DNA from: Isoperla grammatica
Taxonomy: Eukaryota; Arthropoda; Insecta; Plecoptera; Perlodidae
Reading direction: 5' to 3'
Length of the DNA stretch: 64,000 nucleotides
Assembly (NCBI GenBank): GCA_945910005.1
Contig: OX246741.1
Location: 44,352,170-44,416,169 of the forward strand
The number at the start of each line of letters is the position of its first letter. The stretch's first letter is position 1. Below the pieces are notes generated by a model. That model made no database searches. It saw nothing but the letters and a program-made list of their open reading frames with translations, and was not told where the DNA came from. The position numbers and the translations under genes are program-made. Shown here one piece after another: positions 22,861 through 35,039 of the stretch.

Positions 22861-24405
22861 TCAATTATTAATATAAAATAATATAAATTAAATCCATATA
22901 AAATTAAAACATAATTACTACTTTCATAGTTACTTGATTACTTAGCTTGCAAAACACTATCTTGGTGGCGCAAAATGACCTAACTGGTTGAAGCGCCCTT
23001 AAACCCAATAAATTCAAATTCCCAAACAATAATATTATTTTGCTGGTAATGTGTCTTATTTTGGAAATAAATAACTTACTTAGTTTCGTATTTTGGCTCA
23101 TTACTATTCGCGATCGCAATGAAGGACATGCGCGAGCATTAATCTCGGAAAAGCGAGCGGCGAATGATAGAAAGTATGGAAACGCCATAGCCTGCCGTTG
23201 ACTTAGCCAGGCTTCCAGTCAACTCGGCTGGACCTACCTTCAGAAATACCATTCTTATCACTGGGCCTGAAACGTTAACTCGGTGACTTTGAGTAGGTCT
23301 AGCCTACAACTGCAACCGTTAAAATAGTAAGCCTAGCCAGCCAGAAACAGCTAGCTACAATGGGTGCAGCCAACTTAAATATCAACTGAATGATTTTGAG
23401 GACCCAACCTCCTCAGGGTCGCCCAAAGGCCTAGACCTAGCCTAGGTCTAGCCTACAATACTAGACTTAACCCAAGGCTAGGTATAGGCCTACGTTAACT
23501 CCAAAACTCTGAGTAGGTACCTGTATATGCCCAGACTAAGTATGGGCCTACACATTCAACTCGGGGACTGAGTAGGCTCAGGGTAGGCATAGGCCTATAT
23601 CAACTTGATGTCTTTGAGTACCGTTATGCCGAGACTAGGCTTGGGCTTACGTCAACTCGGTGACTTTTGAGTAAAATCAGTCTAGACATATTTAACATGA
23701 TGTTTTAAGAGTTCCAGTAGGCCAAGCCTTATTCCCAGACTAGGCATGGGGCCTTCAACGTCAACTTGGAAAGGATGCATCAGCTGTTAAACCTAGGCCT
23801 ACGCCCCCATGTTGACAGGAACACCGGATTGGCTTTCACTTCATTCCGACAGTCGCAGCACTAGTTATAATGTTAGTATCTTTGGTCGCAGCTAGCCCGA
23901 GCTGACCAGCTTCTTTCAAGTTAAAAAATCACGGGCTTCTTCGAGGCTCCTAAACTTCTGGCCAAGCCATTTAAATCCAATTAATTGCCTAGGCCACGGT
24001 TAAATATTATTTCGCCTAGCTCTGCACTCAGACAGAAGGTGAATGGGTGAGAAGCAGTCGCCTTTGTACAAAAATCTAAGCCTAGGCCTACGAAGTATTT
24101 GTATATGAGCCTAGCCTGCTTACCGTCTTAGCCTACCTCGTAAAGGTATTTTACTCATATTTAAATACCAAGAAAACCGGGATGAATAAATTATTTTATT
24201 ATTTTAAACTTTTTGCTGCCAATCTGCACTGTTATCAAATTGTTGTTATGACCTGACATTTGATGCCATGATGACATTTGATTTGATGTTATGACATTTG
24301 ACAAACCGGAACAAAATGTCTGCCACCCATAATGCAATGCAAATCTCACTGCACTTTATACGATAACCGCTCACTACAGAGCTAGACATCCAGTACCGTA
24401 GGTAC
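22861..24405. other. Intergenic sequence rich in GGCCTA/TAGGCC words
   Basis: From about 23200 to 24130 the text is dominated by irregular CCTAGGCCTA, TAGGCCTA and CTAGACC words, mixed with AACTCGGTGACTTTGAGTA-like phrases (about 23276, 23564, 23660) at loose spacing. It looks like a degenerate low-complexity or satellite-derived stretch. No coding region is recognised. Confidence 0.45.
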
Positions 24406-26197
24406 TATTATAAATCCATGCTGCGACCATGAGTTGTATCTTATCAGGAGGTCTAGCTTCAATGGAACTTCCTGTTTCATTGAGGTACATCCGGCCGACG
24501 AGCGGCTGACGCCATTTTGTTCTTTAAATTACATCTTCTGGATGAGTTTGAGGTTGACTCTGATTGATCATCTATTATTGACTCATCCAAGGCTTTGATC
24601 TGTCAAAACTGGTGACGAAATTAGCATCGTAGTCGCTAGCCCGGTTATTTCTCTATGGTCGCAGGTGGTGGTTTTCACGCGACCGTCAAGCAATTATTAT
24701 TCTACGGGTAATGTGTATTTAACGTTTAGATGTTTGCACTCAAATTTTGAAAAATACAAAATTAATGTAGGCTCATAGACTTCAACTGAAGTGCTAGGCC
24801 CTTGGCCTCCTAGGCTTAGGCCTATAGGGCCTCCTAGGCCTAGGGCCTAGTCCTATAGGGCCTCCTCAGCCTAGGCCCTAGGTCTATAGGGCCTCCTAGG
24901 CCTAGGCCTATAGTTTAACTTAATTTTAATATCGTATTTCTTTAATCAAACACCAAAAAAACAAAGAAAACAAAAAAACGACGATTTGATATTTGTAAAC
25001 ATGTTACAAGGCGTAACAATTAACTCAAATGTCCTTGACATTGACAGCCAGGAACAAAATGCCTGCCACCCATAATGCATTGCAAATCTCACTGCACTTT
25101 ATACGATCACCGCTTACTACGGAGCTAGACATCCAGTACCGTAGGTACTATTATAAATCCATGCTGCGACCATCTGCGACGACCTAACTTGTGAGTTCGA
25201 TGAGCCTCCGCTAGGCGGAGATCAAGAGGACCTTGGTTTTTTGTAACGATTTAGGGGGCCGTGCGAGGAACAAGAATGGAAGACCGTATGACCATGGAGT
25301 TATGGTATGACCGCAGCGCTGTGAGCGTTCCTGTTCACACAAATGTCAGTATGCCCCTCATTTGACGCATGCAATAATTATGTCGTGGAAATACAGATGG
25401 CTGTGGGAGGGCTAAACCTTACCCGCGTGCTAAGAGTGTGGTAGACTGTGTTATTCCATGGATTTATAATAGTACCTACGGTACTGGATGTCTAGCTCTG
25501 TAGTAAGCGGTGATCGTATAAAGTGCAGTGAGATTTGCAATGCATTATGGGTAGCAGGCATTTTGTTCCTGGTTGTCAATGTCAAGGACAGCTGTTAATT
25601 GTTGTTTCGTTATTGTTTGAGTTAATTGTTAACATGTTTACAAATATCAAATCGTCGTGTTTTTGTTTTCTTTGGTGTTTGATTAAAGAAATACGATATT
25701 AAAATTAAGTTAAACTATAGGCCTAGGCCTAGGGTGCCCTATAGACCTAGGGCCTAGGCTTAGGAGGCCCTATAGGCCTAGGCCTAGGAGGCCCTATAGG
25801 CCTAAGCAAAGATTACTGCCTAAGCCTAGGAGGCCTAGGGCCTAGCACTTCAGTTGAAGTCTATGAGCCTACATTAATTTTGTATTTTTCAAAATTCGAG
25901 TGCAAAAATCTAAACGTTAAATAGACATTACCCGTAGAATAATAATTGGTTGAGAAATAACCGGGCTAGCGACTACGATGCTAATTTCGTCACCAGTTTT
26001 GACAGATCACAGCCAATGTCACAGCCTTGGATGAGTCAATAATATATGATCAATCACAGTCAACCTCAAACTCATCCAGAAGGCTGTAATTTAAGGAACA
26101 AAATGGCGTCAGCCGCTCGTCGGCCGGATGTACCTCAATGAAACAGGAAGTTCCATTGAAGCTAGACCTCCTGATAAGATACAACTCCATGGTTATT
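24406..26197. repeat. Giant palindrome (~750-bp arms, ~295-bp spacer)
   Basis: The left arm, 24406-25163, is the reverse complement of 25458-26197. Landmarks in order on the left are CCATGAGTTGTATCTTATCA, TCCGGCCGACGAGCGGCTGA, TTAGCATCGTAGTCGCTAGC, a TAGGCCTA-rich block, CAAATCTCACTGCACTTTAT and CAGTACCGTAGGTACTATTA. All recur inverted on the right. The spacer (25164-25457) is single-copy here and includes GAGCCTCCGCTAGGCGGAGA, a smaller inverted repeat. It would form a ~1.8-kb foldback and probably represents a foldback DNA element. Confidence 0.85.
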
Positions 26198-26261
26198 CCA
26201 TCAACCATTGTACGAGGTTTCACTTGTTTTTTGGATTCTTCAGCTGATTGTTATTTTAGTT

Positions 26262-26980
26262 ACATACTAGGAAGAACACTTTGTTTGACGCGTTGATAAG
26301 CGAGCGCTCCCATATCTACGAACGTTCTGGCAAAAAGATATCAAAGCTTATAAAAACAACAATTAACAACATTTCAAGAATGCGCATTACAAACATATTT
26401 TCATATCATACTTCCCGATATTGTTGAATGCAGTGCAATGTGCGTTGCTATCGCCGCGGTTCGCAACCGTTACTAACAGTTATTGACAGTAATAGAAATG
26501 TAATTTCTGCCCATAATACGTATTGAATCGCGTTTAGATTTGTATATTCATAACCGGACAAAAACTTACTATAAGATAGCCACCTCACATTTTGCCGTTA
26601 CTGTGTTTCAGAAATATATTTTTGAGTAACTTTCGTGTAACTTTGCCAATACTTATTAGATCGCCAATAAATTAACATATTCGTGACCGGACAAATCAGT
26701 AGAAACATCTGGCTATCTCACATTTTTCCGCCATTTTGTTCCAGAAAAATATTTTGCAGTAACTATGGTGTAACTTTGTAACTTTTCGAACGATTGTGCC
26801 TCAAAACTATACACCTTCAATCCACATCGAGGCTTTTGGATTCAAATGGTATGGTGGTCTAAATGATTAAGTTGATCGGACTTTCCGTTCGACCGCTATT
26901 GACAGACATAAAAAAAAAAAAAAATTACAGAACAAAGTGCCATAAGAGTCTCGATGAGACGCTCGCTTCGCTCGCTTGAG
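26262..26980 (+). repeat. GCGAGCG-type repeat, near full length
   Basis: It starts TACTAGGAAGAACACTTTG, GACGCGTTGATAAGCGAGCG and ends GATGAGACGCTCGCTTCGCT. It matches the cluster at 12.2-15.0 kb. Confidence 0.75.
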
Positions 26981-28156
26981 CAGCGCCTGTTATTTATTGG
27001 TTTGTTTATGTTTTCGAGACGCTTGTGTACATTCTTAAAGTTAACCCATGAAAACGCGAGACCAATTGCAATTATTTCAAATCAAGCTGTCAAAACTAAC
27101 ACAAATCTACTCTCAGGCTCATCTATCTTGGTGGGATTAAAAGTATTTCCTAAATACCTTCCATGCAGTCACTAATACTGCCCTCTCTAGTCGTCTTCAT
27201 TATCTAACTCTTCAAGCACCCTGACTAATTCTGCAACTTTAGCCATCATGTTAGGTTGTTACCGTAATAGTGCAATCTCTAGGCCTAGACCTAAGAGGCA
27301 ATGAATGAATGAATTATGTGTGCAGCAGCTTGAAGTCAAGGTTTCACAACTAGGGTTGAGTTACCCCTTTACATACGGTTTTCATCTCGCCATGTAACTG
27401 GTGATGTTTCTTCATATTGAAATTAATTTACAAATCCAAATATATAACAATTCTATCGGTTACGTACTAATGTTTTAATAAATCAAGTAATACAACTGAA
27501 GTGGACATTCGCGAGTCGGCCATGTTTTCTTATCACATGGATAACGGAAGGGGTTAGGTCCGTGATACATCAATCGACAGCTGTACCTACATCTGTCGTT
27601 ACGAATAGATCGGGACTCGCTTCGTTAGGTTACCGCCTTCCGTAACGACAGAAAGCTGCGTTAACCTTATCACGGCACATTCAGAATCGCACTGCAGGTT
27701 ATCATTTAATAATATGCGGTAAATGCACCATAGACATGCATCAAATAAAACCTACTAATAATAAAACTATATTTAGCATCTGGAAATGAAAATAAGGGAG
27801 AAAAGTTCGTTCTCGGTATGCCAAATCGTTTCATTTTAAAACAATGTATAAAACAAGGTTGTGTGTTCTTATAACTAGAGATGAATTTTTTAGTTGTAGT
27901 AACTAGTAAAAGGTTCCGCTTTTACAGATGAACGGATTGGGGAAATATGAAAAATTATAAAATGCAATTTAAAACTCTTTGAAATATTTTATAAAGAATT
28001 TCTGAAAGTTACAAAAACCAGCGCACTGGGTGATTGTTGATGTCAACTGACTTCGAAACACGGCTGGAAATGGTTTAAATTTGAATTGCAGTGTAATAAA
28101 AACCGTTATTAATTAAACACATTTAAAATATCATATATTGTAATCATATCGCATGT
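26981..28156. other. Intergenic, nothing recognised
   Basis: AT-rich sequence. One open frame (26954-27175) overlaps the preceding repeat and has no domain. A short imperfect dyad around 27590-27650 (CTGTCGTTACG / CGTAACGACAG) is visible. Confidence 0.35.
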
Positions 28157-28308
28157 GTGTTGTTGTATATGATGGTGAAAGAGAAGAAAAGAAGAACTGA
28201 GGAAGAACATTTCCTACAGAAAGAAGATGGAACGGTCACGAACGAGCCACACGAGACGATAAGACTGTGGAAAAACTATTGTGAGAACTTGCTTAAGTGC
28301 GAAGGATA
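28157..28308 (+). pseudogene. RTE-like LINE, segment upstream of RT
   Basis: The frame reads EEHFLQKEDGTVTNEPHETI then RLWKNYCENLL. This is typical of the linker between endonuclease and RT in RTE-like LINEs, and it is cut by the foldback element starting at about 28309. Confidence 0.65.
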
Positions 28309-28654
28309 CCTTTACGTCAAAAACCACAGAAAATTTTCATTTTTTAATTATATCTCAAGATTGAAACACAAAATCGAAAATCTGAAAAACTATAGCGGTG
28401 TGGTTTGGTAAGCCCTACACACTGAATGATACAAGTATTAAACGTTATAATCAGTATGACTGTGATAACGATTTCCTTAAATTACTAAGGAAATCGTTAT
28501 CACAGTCATACTGATTATAACATAAAATACATTTATTATTCAGTGTGTAGGGCTTACCAAACCATAGCGCTATGGTTTCTTAGATTTTCGATTTTGTGTT
28601 TCAATCTTGAGATATAGTAAAAAAATGAAAATTTTCTGCGGTTTTTGACGTAGA
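28309..28654. repeat. Foldback element with ~170-bp near-perfect arms
   Basis: Left arm words (TACGTCAAAAACCACAGAAA, ATCTCAAGATTGAAACACA, GGTAAGCCCTACACACTGAA, ATCAGTATGACTGTGATAAC) reappear inverted on the right, with only ~5 bp at the centre near 28484. It is inserted in the RTE-like LINE. A decayed single arm lies at 12041-12168. Confidence 0.85.
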
Positions 28655-28689
28655 CGGAAGGGAGGGACAGCACATACAAGTGAGGAAGA

Positions 28690-28996
28690 AGGCAGTGAAG
28701 CGCTAGCTAGAGCTTAGAGCGGAATAAGATGAAGGAGAAGAGGGGAAAAAAGAAGGGGAACTCTCGGAAGCAGAAGTCAAACTGGCGCTAAATGAGATGA
28801 AAAATGCGAAAGTTCTTGGAGTCGATGAAGTAGTCGTAGACATCATCAAAGCAGCGGGAAAAGAGGGGGATACTAGATTTGTTAGAGTGCTTACAGCAGC
28901 ATGAAGAGATAGGAGGATTCTAGAGGACTGGGAAAAGGGTGTTATCATACCAATATTTAAGAAAGCGGACAAAGAGCTTTGTGGAAATTATAGATG
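28690..28996 (+). pseudogene. RTE-like LINE, N-terminal RT segment
   Basis: The frame reads LSEAEVKLALNEMKNAKVLG, then VDIIKAAGKEGDTRF, then ILEDWEKGVIIPIFKKADK, then CGNYR. This is the RT block that precedes the catalytic palm (MKNGKAxGxD...DWxxGxIxPIFKKGDxxxCxNYR). An in-frame TGA interrupts it near 28898. It continues, after an insertion, at 29396. Confidence 0.8.
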
Positions 28997-29089
28997 TGTT
29001 AGGCCCGGTATAACAACGCCCTGCTAAATATTCAGACCACCGGTAACTTGTTTTCTCCAACCGTGTGTTGAGAAACATTGCGAGTGTGC

Positions 29090-29395
29090 GACTGAGAATG
29101 TTGGTAGATCGGAAATCAGGCATTACAATACGAACTGGGAAAAAACATTTCCGTGGTTGTACGAAGACCAACAACGTAACGGTGCCTTTGTAAATTGTGC
29201 GAGGTTCATGCAAAAACTGATGATTCAATTATTCAAAAAAGTGGTGGTGTTTTCTTAACTGTCCCATTCACAAACTATAAGGAAGGGAAAACCGGCAAGT
29301 TGAGAGAACATGCATCCTCGGCGTAACACCAGAAAAGTGTCGAACTAGAAAAACTTAGGATTCAGGCTGAAGCTAATCCGATTTATAATCAAATA
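29090..29395 (+). pseudogene. Zinc-finger (TTF/hAT-associated-like) fragment inserted in the LINE
   Basis: One frame gives HYNTNWEKTFPWLYEDQQRN. After a one-base shift it continues CKLCEVHAKTDDSIIQKSGG, VFLTVPFTNYKEGKTGKLRE and HASS, then a TAA, then HQKSVELEKLRIQAEANP. The W-x-F-x-WL...CxxC...H...H layout resembles TTF-type zinc fingers found near the N-terminus of hAT-derived and related proteins. A frameshift and a stop show it is decayed. It separates two parts of the RTE-like LINE. Family identity is tentative. Confidence 0.5.
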
Positions 29396-30232
29396 TTGTC
29401 TCAAAGCGACGAAGAGCGTGATGTTAATAGAAAATCGTTTGATCTTCTGGTTTCCTCTGTATATTTTCTCCCGAAAGAGGAAATTGCTCAGACTCAGGAT
29501 TTCAAGTATCTTGGAAGCATCATCGCATCTGATGGTAAAATTAACAAGCAGATTGGAAGACGTACGGGGACTTCTGAAAATGTTTTCCAGTTAGTGAGGA
29601 AAGTAATTTTCGAAAAAGAGATACCAAGACAAAGCACATTTCTAATATATAACGCATGTTTTGTACCAGTTCTCGGAGCGGTGACTTGGCCAGTTGGGGA
29701 GAAAGAAGAAAAAGTAATACAAGCAGCAGAAATTAAGTTCGTAAGGAGTGTGGCAGGAGTGACCAAGATTGAGAAGATAAGGAGCTCAAAGATAGGAAAG
29801 GAACTTGGTGTGGACAGTCCAAACTTTAAGCTGCGAAAAGAAAGAGTGCGGTAGTTTGACCACATGAAAAGAATGCAGGAAGACAGGATCCCAAAATTGA
29901 GTTTGAGAAAGAAACAGGGATAGTGAAAAGAAAGAGGGGAAGACCAAGACTAAGGTGGGAAGAGTAATAGAAATGGACGTGGAAAGAAGAAACGCAACTT
30001 GGGAAGCGGTCAATCAGGAACGATGGTTTGAAGTCAGAAAAGTATAAACAGAATTTGTAGAAAGAGCAGAGGAAGAATAAAGTGAAGAGAAGGAGCCAGA
30101 GGAAGCTAACATGAGGGAAGCGTCAGGCATGGCCAGCCGGCTTCGATGTACCTAGGGGCCAGAATATGATGGGATTAATTTCCTATCCCCTACCCGACTT
30201 CACTGTTGGACACAGGGAGCAGATATAAAAAA
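29396..30232 (+). pseudogene. RTE-like LINE, C-terminal part and 3' UTR
   Basis: From about 29460 the frame reads YFLPKEEIAQTQDFKYLGSI, IASDGKINKQIGRRT, RQSTFLIYNACFVPVLG and VAGVTKIEKIRSSKIGKELG. The FKYLGSxIxxDG motif is the post-RT segment of RTE-like LINEs. After 29854 the frame breaks (W to stop at the RWFxHxxRM block), but the text still matches the minus-strand copy at 9003-9484, including the shared 3' UTR ending CTGTTGGACACAGGGAGCAG. The catalytic YADD portion is absent. Confidence 0.8.
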
Positions 30233-30474
30233 ATATATTTTAAGTTTTATTTACACAAATTAATACCTGAGCGTTGATTTTACTAACGATTTCTGCAGAG
30301 GCTAATTGAACAATGTGCGAACAATGTGTTTTAAAGTCATATGTACCACTGTAAAGATAACACAAAAATGTATTCTTAATCCATAGAAACGACACCATTT
30401 CGTACGTCTTGTGATATGATTATCTAAAGACATGTTGAATACTAATTTATCAATATAAATTCATCGTGGGAGTC

Positions 30475-30520
30475 ATGTTTAAAACAAGGATTGCCCTCAT
30501 TTTCTTCGTCATCGCATCAG
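30475..30520 (+). CDS. Orphan first exon encoding a signal peptide (candidate)
   Basis: ATG opens MFKTRIALIFFVIAS plus one base of the next codon, followed by the donor G|GTAAGC. A basic start followed by a hydrophobic run and small residues is a textbook signal-peptide first exon, as expected for a secreted protease. It lies 4.6 kb upstream of array 2 on the same strand. I did not find the next exon: the best acceptor candidate (32504) opens a frame that stops after eight codons. It could belong to the gene ending at 52448, or be chance. Confidence 0.4.
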
Positions 30521-30650
30521 GTAAGCCCCGGTCGCACAGACGCAGAGTTACTTGGAGGGCAGTGGGTAGAGAGTCAATGCTAAAAGTCACTCACATCAAG
30601 AAGTAAGATAATATCAGGACCGCCCACGTTTAGTTTCTAGCTTAACAACC

Positions 30651-30805
30651 GCGAATCACTAACGATTTCCCGATTACCTAGTACAATTTGGTTGCAGTAA
30701 GTTTTTTGACAGTAAAGTACAAGAAAACGTGGAAGCAGGTTTCTGTCCAAAAACTTAACGCAACCAACTTGTACTAGATAATCGGGAAAAACGTTAGTGA
30801 TTCGC
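30651..30805. repeat. MITE-like hairpin (~155 bp)
   Basis: GCGAATCACTAACGATTTCC and CCTAGTACAATTTGGTTGC on the left mirror GCAACCAACTTGTACTAGA and AACGTTAGTGATTCGC on the right; the arms are about 60 bp. Confidence 0.8.
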
Positions 30806-32137
30806 ACTCATTAAAGTGTTCGTTCACCTCTTACTGCAATGTGTACCAACGCACTCAAGTTGGTATATAGAAAGCATATTCAATAACAGTTTCACCGAAA
30901 ATGATTCGAGTTGCACGTAATTAGTGGTTAAATGTTTTATGCAGCCCGCTCAACGTTGTACGTTTGGCAACATAGCCCGAGTGTGGTGTGACCTTGCCTC
31001 GCGCATCTGGAGGGTTGGGCGAAAAGTATCCAGCCAAGCGCATGTGTATAGTCGTTTCAAATTTTCCGTCCACTACAATAGAAACCGTTTTATTCTTTAC
31101 ATTATAGCAATACATAAAATAGCAGGTCAAATAGAAATTAACACAAATACGTCAAATAGTTCATTTTACGTCGTAGTCTAATGTAACGACGTACCTGTCA
31201 CAAGAAGAATTTTCACCATTGGAATTTTACTTGAGGTATTTGTGAAAACCTGTTTGGCGCAAGTAACTTTATTTCTTAATTTGACAAAACTATTATAATT
31301 ATATTCCTTATCTTGACAAATACTATTATCATTTCACAAATTGAAGAGAAATAAAAACACATTTCATGGCAATGAGAAATAACACTTTCCATTTGGGTGG
31401 AAGAGGGTCTGGTTACTACTTCAGGGTTATATGTATAAATAGTTACTTCTGAATATTCTGTTAAATTAATTAATTAATTAATTGTTTTGTAATAAAATTG
31501 TATAAGTAATATTGTATTGAATATTGTATTATAGTAATGAGCAAAACATGGAGGAATAATGTGTAAATATATTTGTAATTAACATACATAATTTCATAAT
31601 TTCATTTACATAATTTCTCATTATTGATTAATAATTTGCATCTTGTAGGTTGTAGTAATGTATAACAAACATGTGTCTGTAATAGCATTTTCCTAATTCG
31701 AATAGTTTGGTAGATCCGTGATGAAGTCTCACTCTGTGTGCAGTGACCCACAGTGGGTTAAATTTAAATTTTCATTGAACTTATTTAAACGAGTAGGTAC
31801 ACATGCTACCCCTTATTGCTTCTATGTAACAAGAGAATACATACATAGAAACGTTATCTATCAGCTCGATCACATAGCACTATAACATATATATAGTGCT
31901 ATGATACTATATAAACATTATTTTATGAACATTTTATGAACAAGTTTTTGCTGCAAAAACATGATCTCATGTTGTGGTGATGCATGGTAGTATATCAGGG
32001 CATTAATGAACCGTTATTATTTTAGTTTGTGAGGACCAAAACAAAAATAGTAAATATACCATTTCGGTGTGTTAAACTTTATACTGGTTCGATAACAATC
32101 TTGTTTTCCTTGATAAGGCAAAGTAGGAAAATAAGAA
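30806..32137. other. AT-rich intergenic, nothing recognised
   Basis: A short perfect palindrome surrounds 31876-31900 (ATAGCACTATA / TATAGTGCTAT). No domain is seen in the open frames at 30921-31181. Confidence 0.35.
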
Positions 32138-32370
32138 GGGTAATTGTAGAGTATCGCTGATCGCGTTTTACTCACTTTTCGTGGGAAGTCAGGCAGCTAG
32201 GCCAAGATCGACCAAATACAATAACCCCCCCTAACCTCGGGAAAAGTCACTTTCGAGCGCCAATCGGTTAGGTGAGGGTTATTGTATCTGGTCGATATTG
32301 GCCTAGCTGCCTGACATCCCACGAAAAAAAGTGAGTACAAAACGCGATCAGCGATACTGCACAATAACCA
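32138..32370. repeat. MITE-like hairpin (~233 bp)
   Basis: GAGTATCGCTGATCGCGTTT and CAGGCAGCTAGGCCAAGATC on the left mirror GATATTGGCCTAGCTGCCTG and AAAACGCGATCAGCGATACT on the right; the arms are about 90 bp. Confidence 0.85.
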
Positions 32371-32449
32371 TAAGAACATGTCACCCTTACTGAATAACAT
32401 CATTTTCAGATTCTCAAAAGTAACGGTAATTAATAATTCAGTAACAGTA

Positions 32450-33350
32450 TCAGAGGTACGTCATATAGTCCTCCCAACGAAACTATTCTCATGCTTTCAT
32501 CACAGGCCATGTCCAGAATGGCAACTTAACTTAATTGTCATTCCTCCGTGTGCTTGATGGAAGATTGCGTCGGATTGTTCTCAGTTCATGAGTTGGCCAA
32601 CTTGTCCGATGTTGATAAAATGGTAATTCTCTCATTTGTGTAAGTAGCTATTAATAATGTTAGACGAAAAATTTTTAAAAATTAAATACAAATATAAGTT
32701 TGTAGTAACAAAACCAGTAGTCATGTTTGAAGAGAAGTGATAATTGAAAATAGATCCCGGGCATCCAGCCATTCACAGCTATCGATACCAAGAAATGGCG
32801 GAAACGCCGGTGTTTAAACGACTTTATTTCATAAAACTAAAGTAGGACGGACTATACCGTTACAGTTTAGACCTACCTCTAGAACACAGTGTAATATTAG
32901 AATAAATACTTGCTGCGAGTAGTTACTCTATGGATCTACTCAGTAAAGTGTGAATTGGATATATTTTGACAGGCTTTCAATAAGAGCAAAAGACTACCAA
33001 TGTCGCTCACAGCTTGCTGGATTTTGATAGTTCCTGTGAACTTCTTCGAATTCTCGAACTCTCATTGGGTACACAACAAGGTCTACTTCATCTCCACCTA
33101 GCGGAGGAACTCCCGAGTTTGACGACCCTCCGCCAGGCGGAGATCAAGTAGAATTCAACGCTAGCGATCAAAGTTACATGATTGCAGTGCGGGAGCTGCT
33201 AATTTCGTCGTGCGCCCTCTTAGTATTCGGCAATAGTGCGCGCATGAACACAGGCAGTAAACCGTCCGCGGAAGTTTACTTCGAGACCTCAGGGGTTATG
33301 ACGAAAGCATGAGAATAGTTTCGTTGGCAGGACTATAACTGTAACCGTAC
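32450..33350. repeat. Distant inverted repeat of ~45 bp flanking ~790 bp
   Basis: TATAGTCCTCCCAACGAAAC and TATTCTCATGCTTTC at about 32464-32500 recur inverted at about 33298-33340. The enclosed segment has no recognisable ORF but holds a smaller inverted pair, CACCTAGCGGAGG and CCTCCGCCAGGCGGAG (33096-33142), wording shared with the giant-palindrome spacer. This may be a DNA element with short terminal inverted repeats. Confidence 0.5.
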
Positions 33351-35014
33351 ACGAAATGCCTCGGCCTAGCTCAAATGACACACGAAAATACTTCTCGAGG
33401 CTCTCGCTCAGAAGTGAAGTCGTTTTAAATAAAAATATGAAATTGAATAAATTGAATTCAGAAAGAAATAGACGGGAAATGTAATTAAATGATTGTGGTG
33501 TATTGACAGAATTTGAATATGGATGGTTGAATTGTACAAGAAAAGAGAAATACAATAAATGAATTTAAGAAGTAATTGGTCAAACCTGGATTACGTTTTA
33601 GGCCTAGTCTAGTAGTACATCTTGTTGTAACTTGCGTCTTGTCTGTAGTTTTCACGCGTTCATCGCTTTTACAATATAGTTGGTCTTCAGTTCACATGTC
33701 CCTCGTATGTGTACCACACGTTCAACACACGTATGTACAGCTCCAGCAGCCGATCTCGTCTGAATTCCAGAAAATGGCGTCCTCCTCCCTTGCAACTTAT
33801 TAGAGGGGTTTTCAAAAGTTAAAACAAAACCTCAATTCATTGTTACTTCCACCGCCTTCTTGAACGTCATGGTTCTTAATAATGATTGTTTCATTTAATT
33901 GTCACTGCACACTATGACTGCTTAGGTACTGCACCACTGCACCGCTCTTCAACACGGCCCGGTGGATGTACATTTCACTTATCCAAGTCAAACAACTCAG
34001 ACCTCGTTCTCAATACTAGCATTTAACGCGGGTTGGTGGGTTACGTGGGTTAATTTCCTTGTGTAAACGAAAACACCGCGTGGCCGCCAACCATGGTTCG
34101 TCTGACTACATAACCTCAAAACTTAGTAGTAAATTTGTTGCTGTCCGGCGCTAGGCCTACGATGTATTTACCGCAGTTTGTTTTTAAGTGAATTTATAAC
34201 GTCTACATTTTCCGACAAGGAAACGACACTCCTGAGCACAATACTTGGCCAGCCTGAAATTCATACAAAATACGTGTCTTCTACAGCGTTCCATGTGTAA
34301 AGGTTGCAAACTACTTACCTTACGACGGTATTACAGTTCAAATAAAACGCAAGTCGGCCACTCGCGTTCAACCCGAGTTGCTTTAACTCGAGTAATGTGA
34401 ACAAGGTCTCAATGTCCAAACCCAACGCGGGTTATTGCCAGCAGACCTATGCCCGTTACATAACAATTGTACATAATTACGTATCAATAATAAAATTCAC
34501 TTGCACTTGATATACACATTATTGCTTTTGTTTCTTTATTTTTAAACCCAATTTTCTTGTCCACTAGAAACTTAATCCAATTTTAGAATCAATTGCTGTA
34601 TTAGGCAAAAGATTATACTGGCATTTTTTAAAAAGGGAAACAACAGGATTAATTAAAATAGAATTTTGTTGCCAACGGGCTTCACCTTTAAATAGATTAA
34701 GTTTCACTCCAATGTTCACATTATGTTCCTCCTCATAACACCTCGACCACGGATAAATATAATTTCTCTACTAGTAATAACCATTAAACGCGTATTTGAG
34801 AAAGGGTAAATGAGAAACTAGACTGAAAACTAAAAACTGTGATACTTTTCAGTTTGTTTCAATGTCATGTGCACTGATGAGGGTTGGCGGGAGAGGGGAG
34901 GGGAGATAGCAGCAATCCGAGCGAGAAGGTTGCGGGATACAAGTGGGAAGATTGCGGGAAGATTGCGGGATAACTCGTACGGGACCCGACATCGGCCAGA
35001 AGGACACTTCTAGT
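33351..35014. other. Intergenic, nothing recognised
   Basis: Mixed-composition sequence between the repeats and array 2. Short open frames carry no domain. I looked here for S1 exons corresponding to those at 6063, 11880 and 16197 and saw none. Near 34900-35000 the text becomes G-rich with repeated GATTGCGGGA words. Confidence 0.4.
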
Positions 35015-35039
35015 GCCCGTAAGGGTTTCCCTTACGGGC
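35015..35039. repeat. Perfect 11-bp stem hairpin beside array 2
   Basis: GCCCGTAAGGG-TTT-CCCTTACGGGC lies about 90 bp before the first recognisable array-2 sequence. Confidence 0.7.

Noticed and set aside
32505..32628. Second exon of a protease following the signal-peptide exon
   Set aside because: The CATCACAG acceptor opens GHVQNGNLT and then TAA in the required phase. The Cys-rich alternative frame (CHSSVCLMEDC) has no acceptor after its upstream stop.
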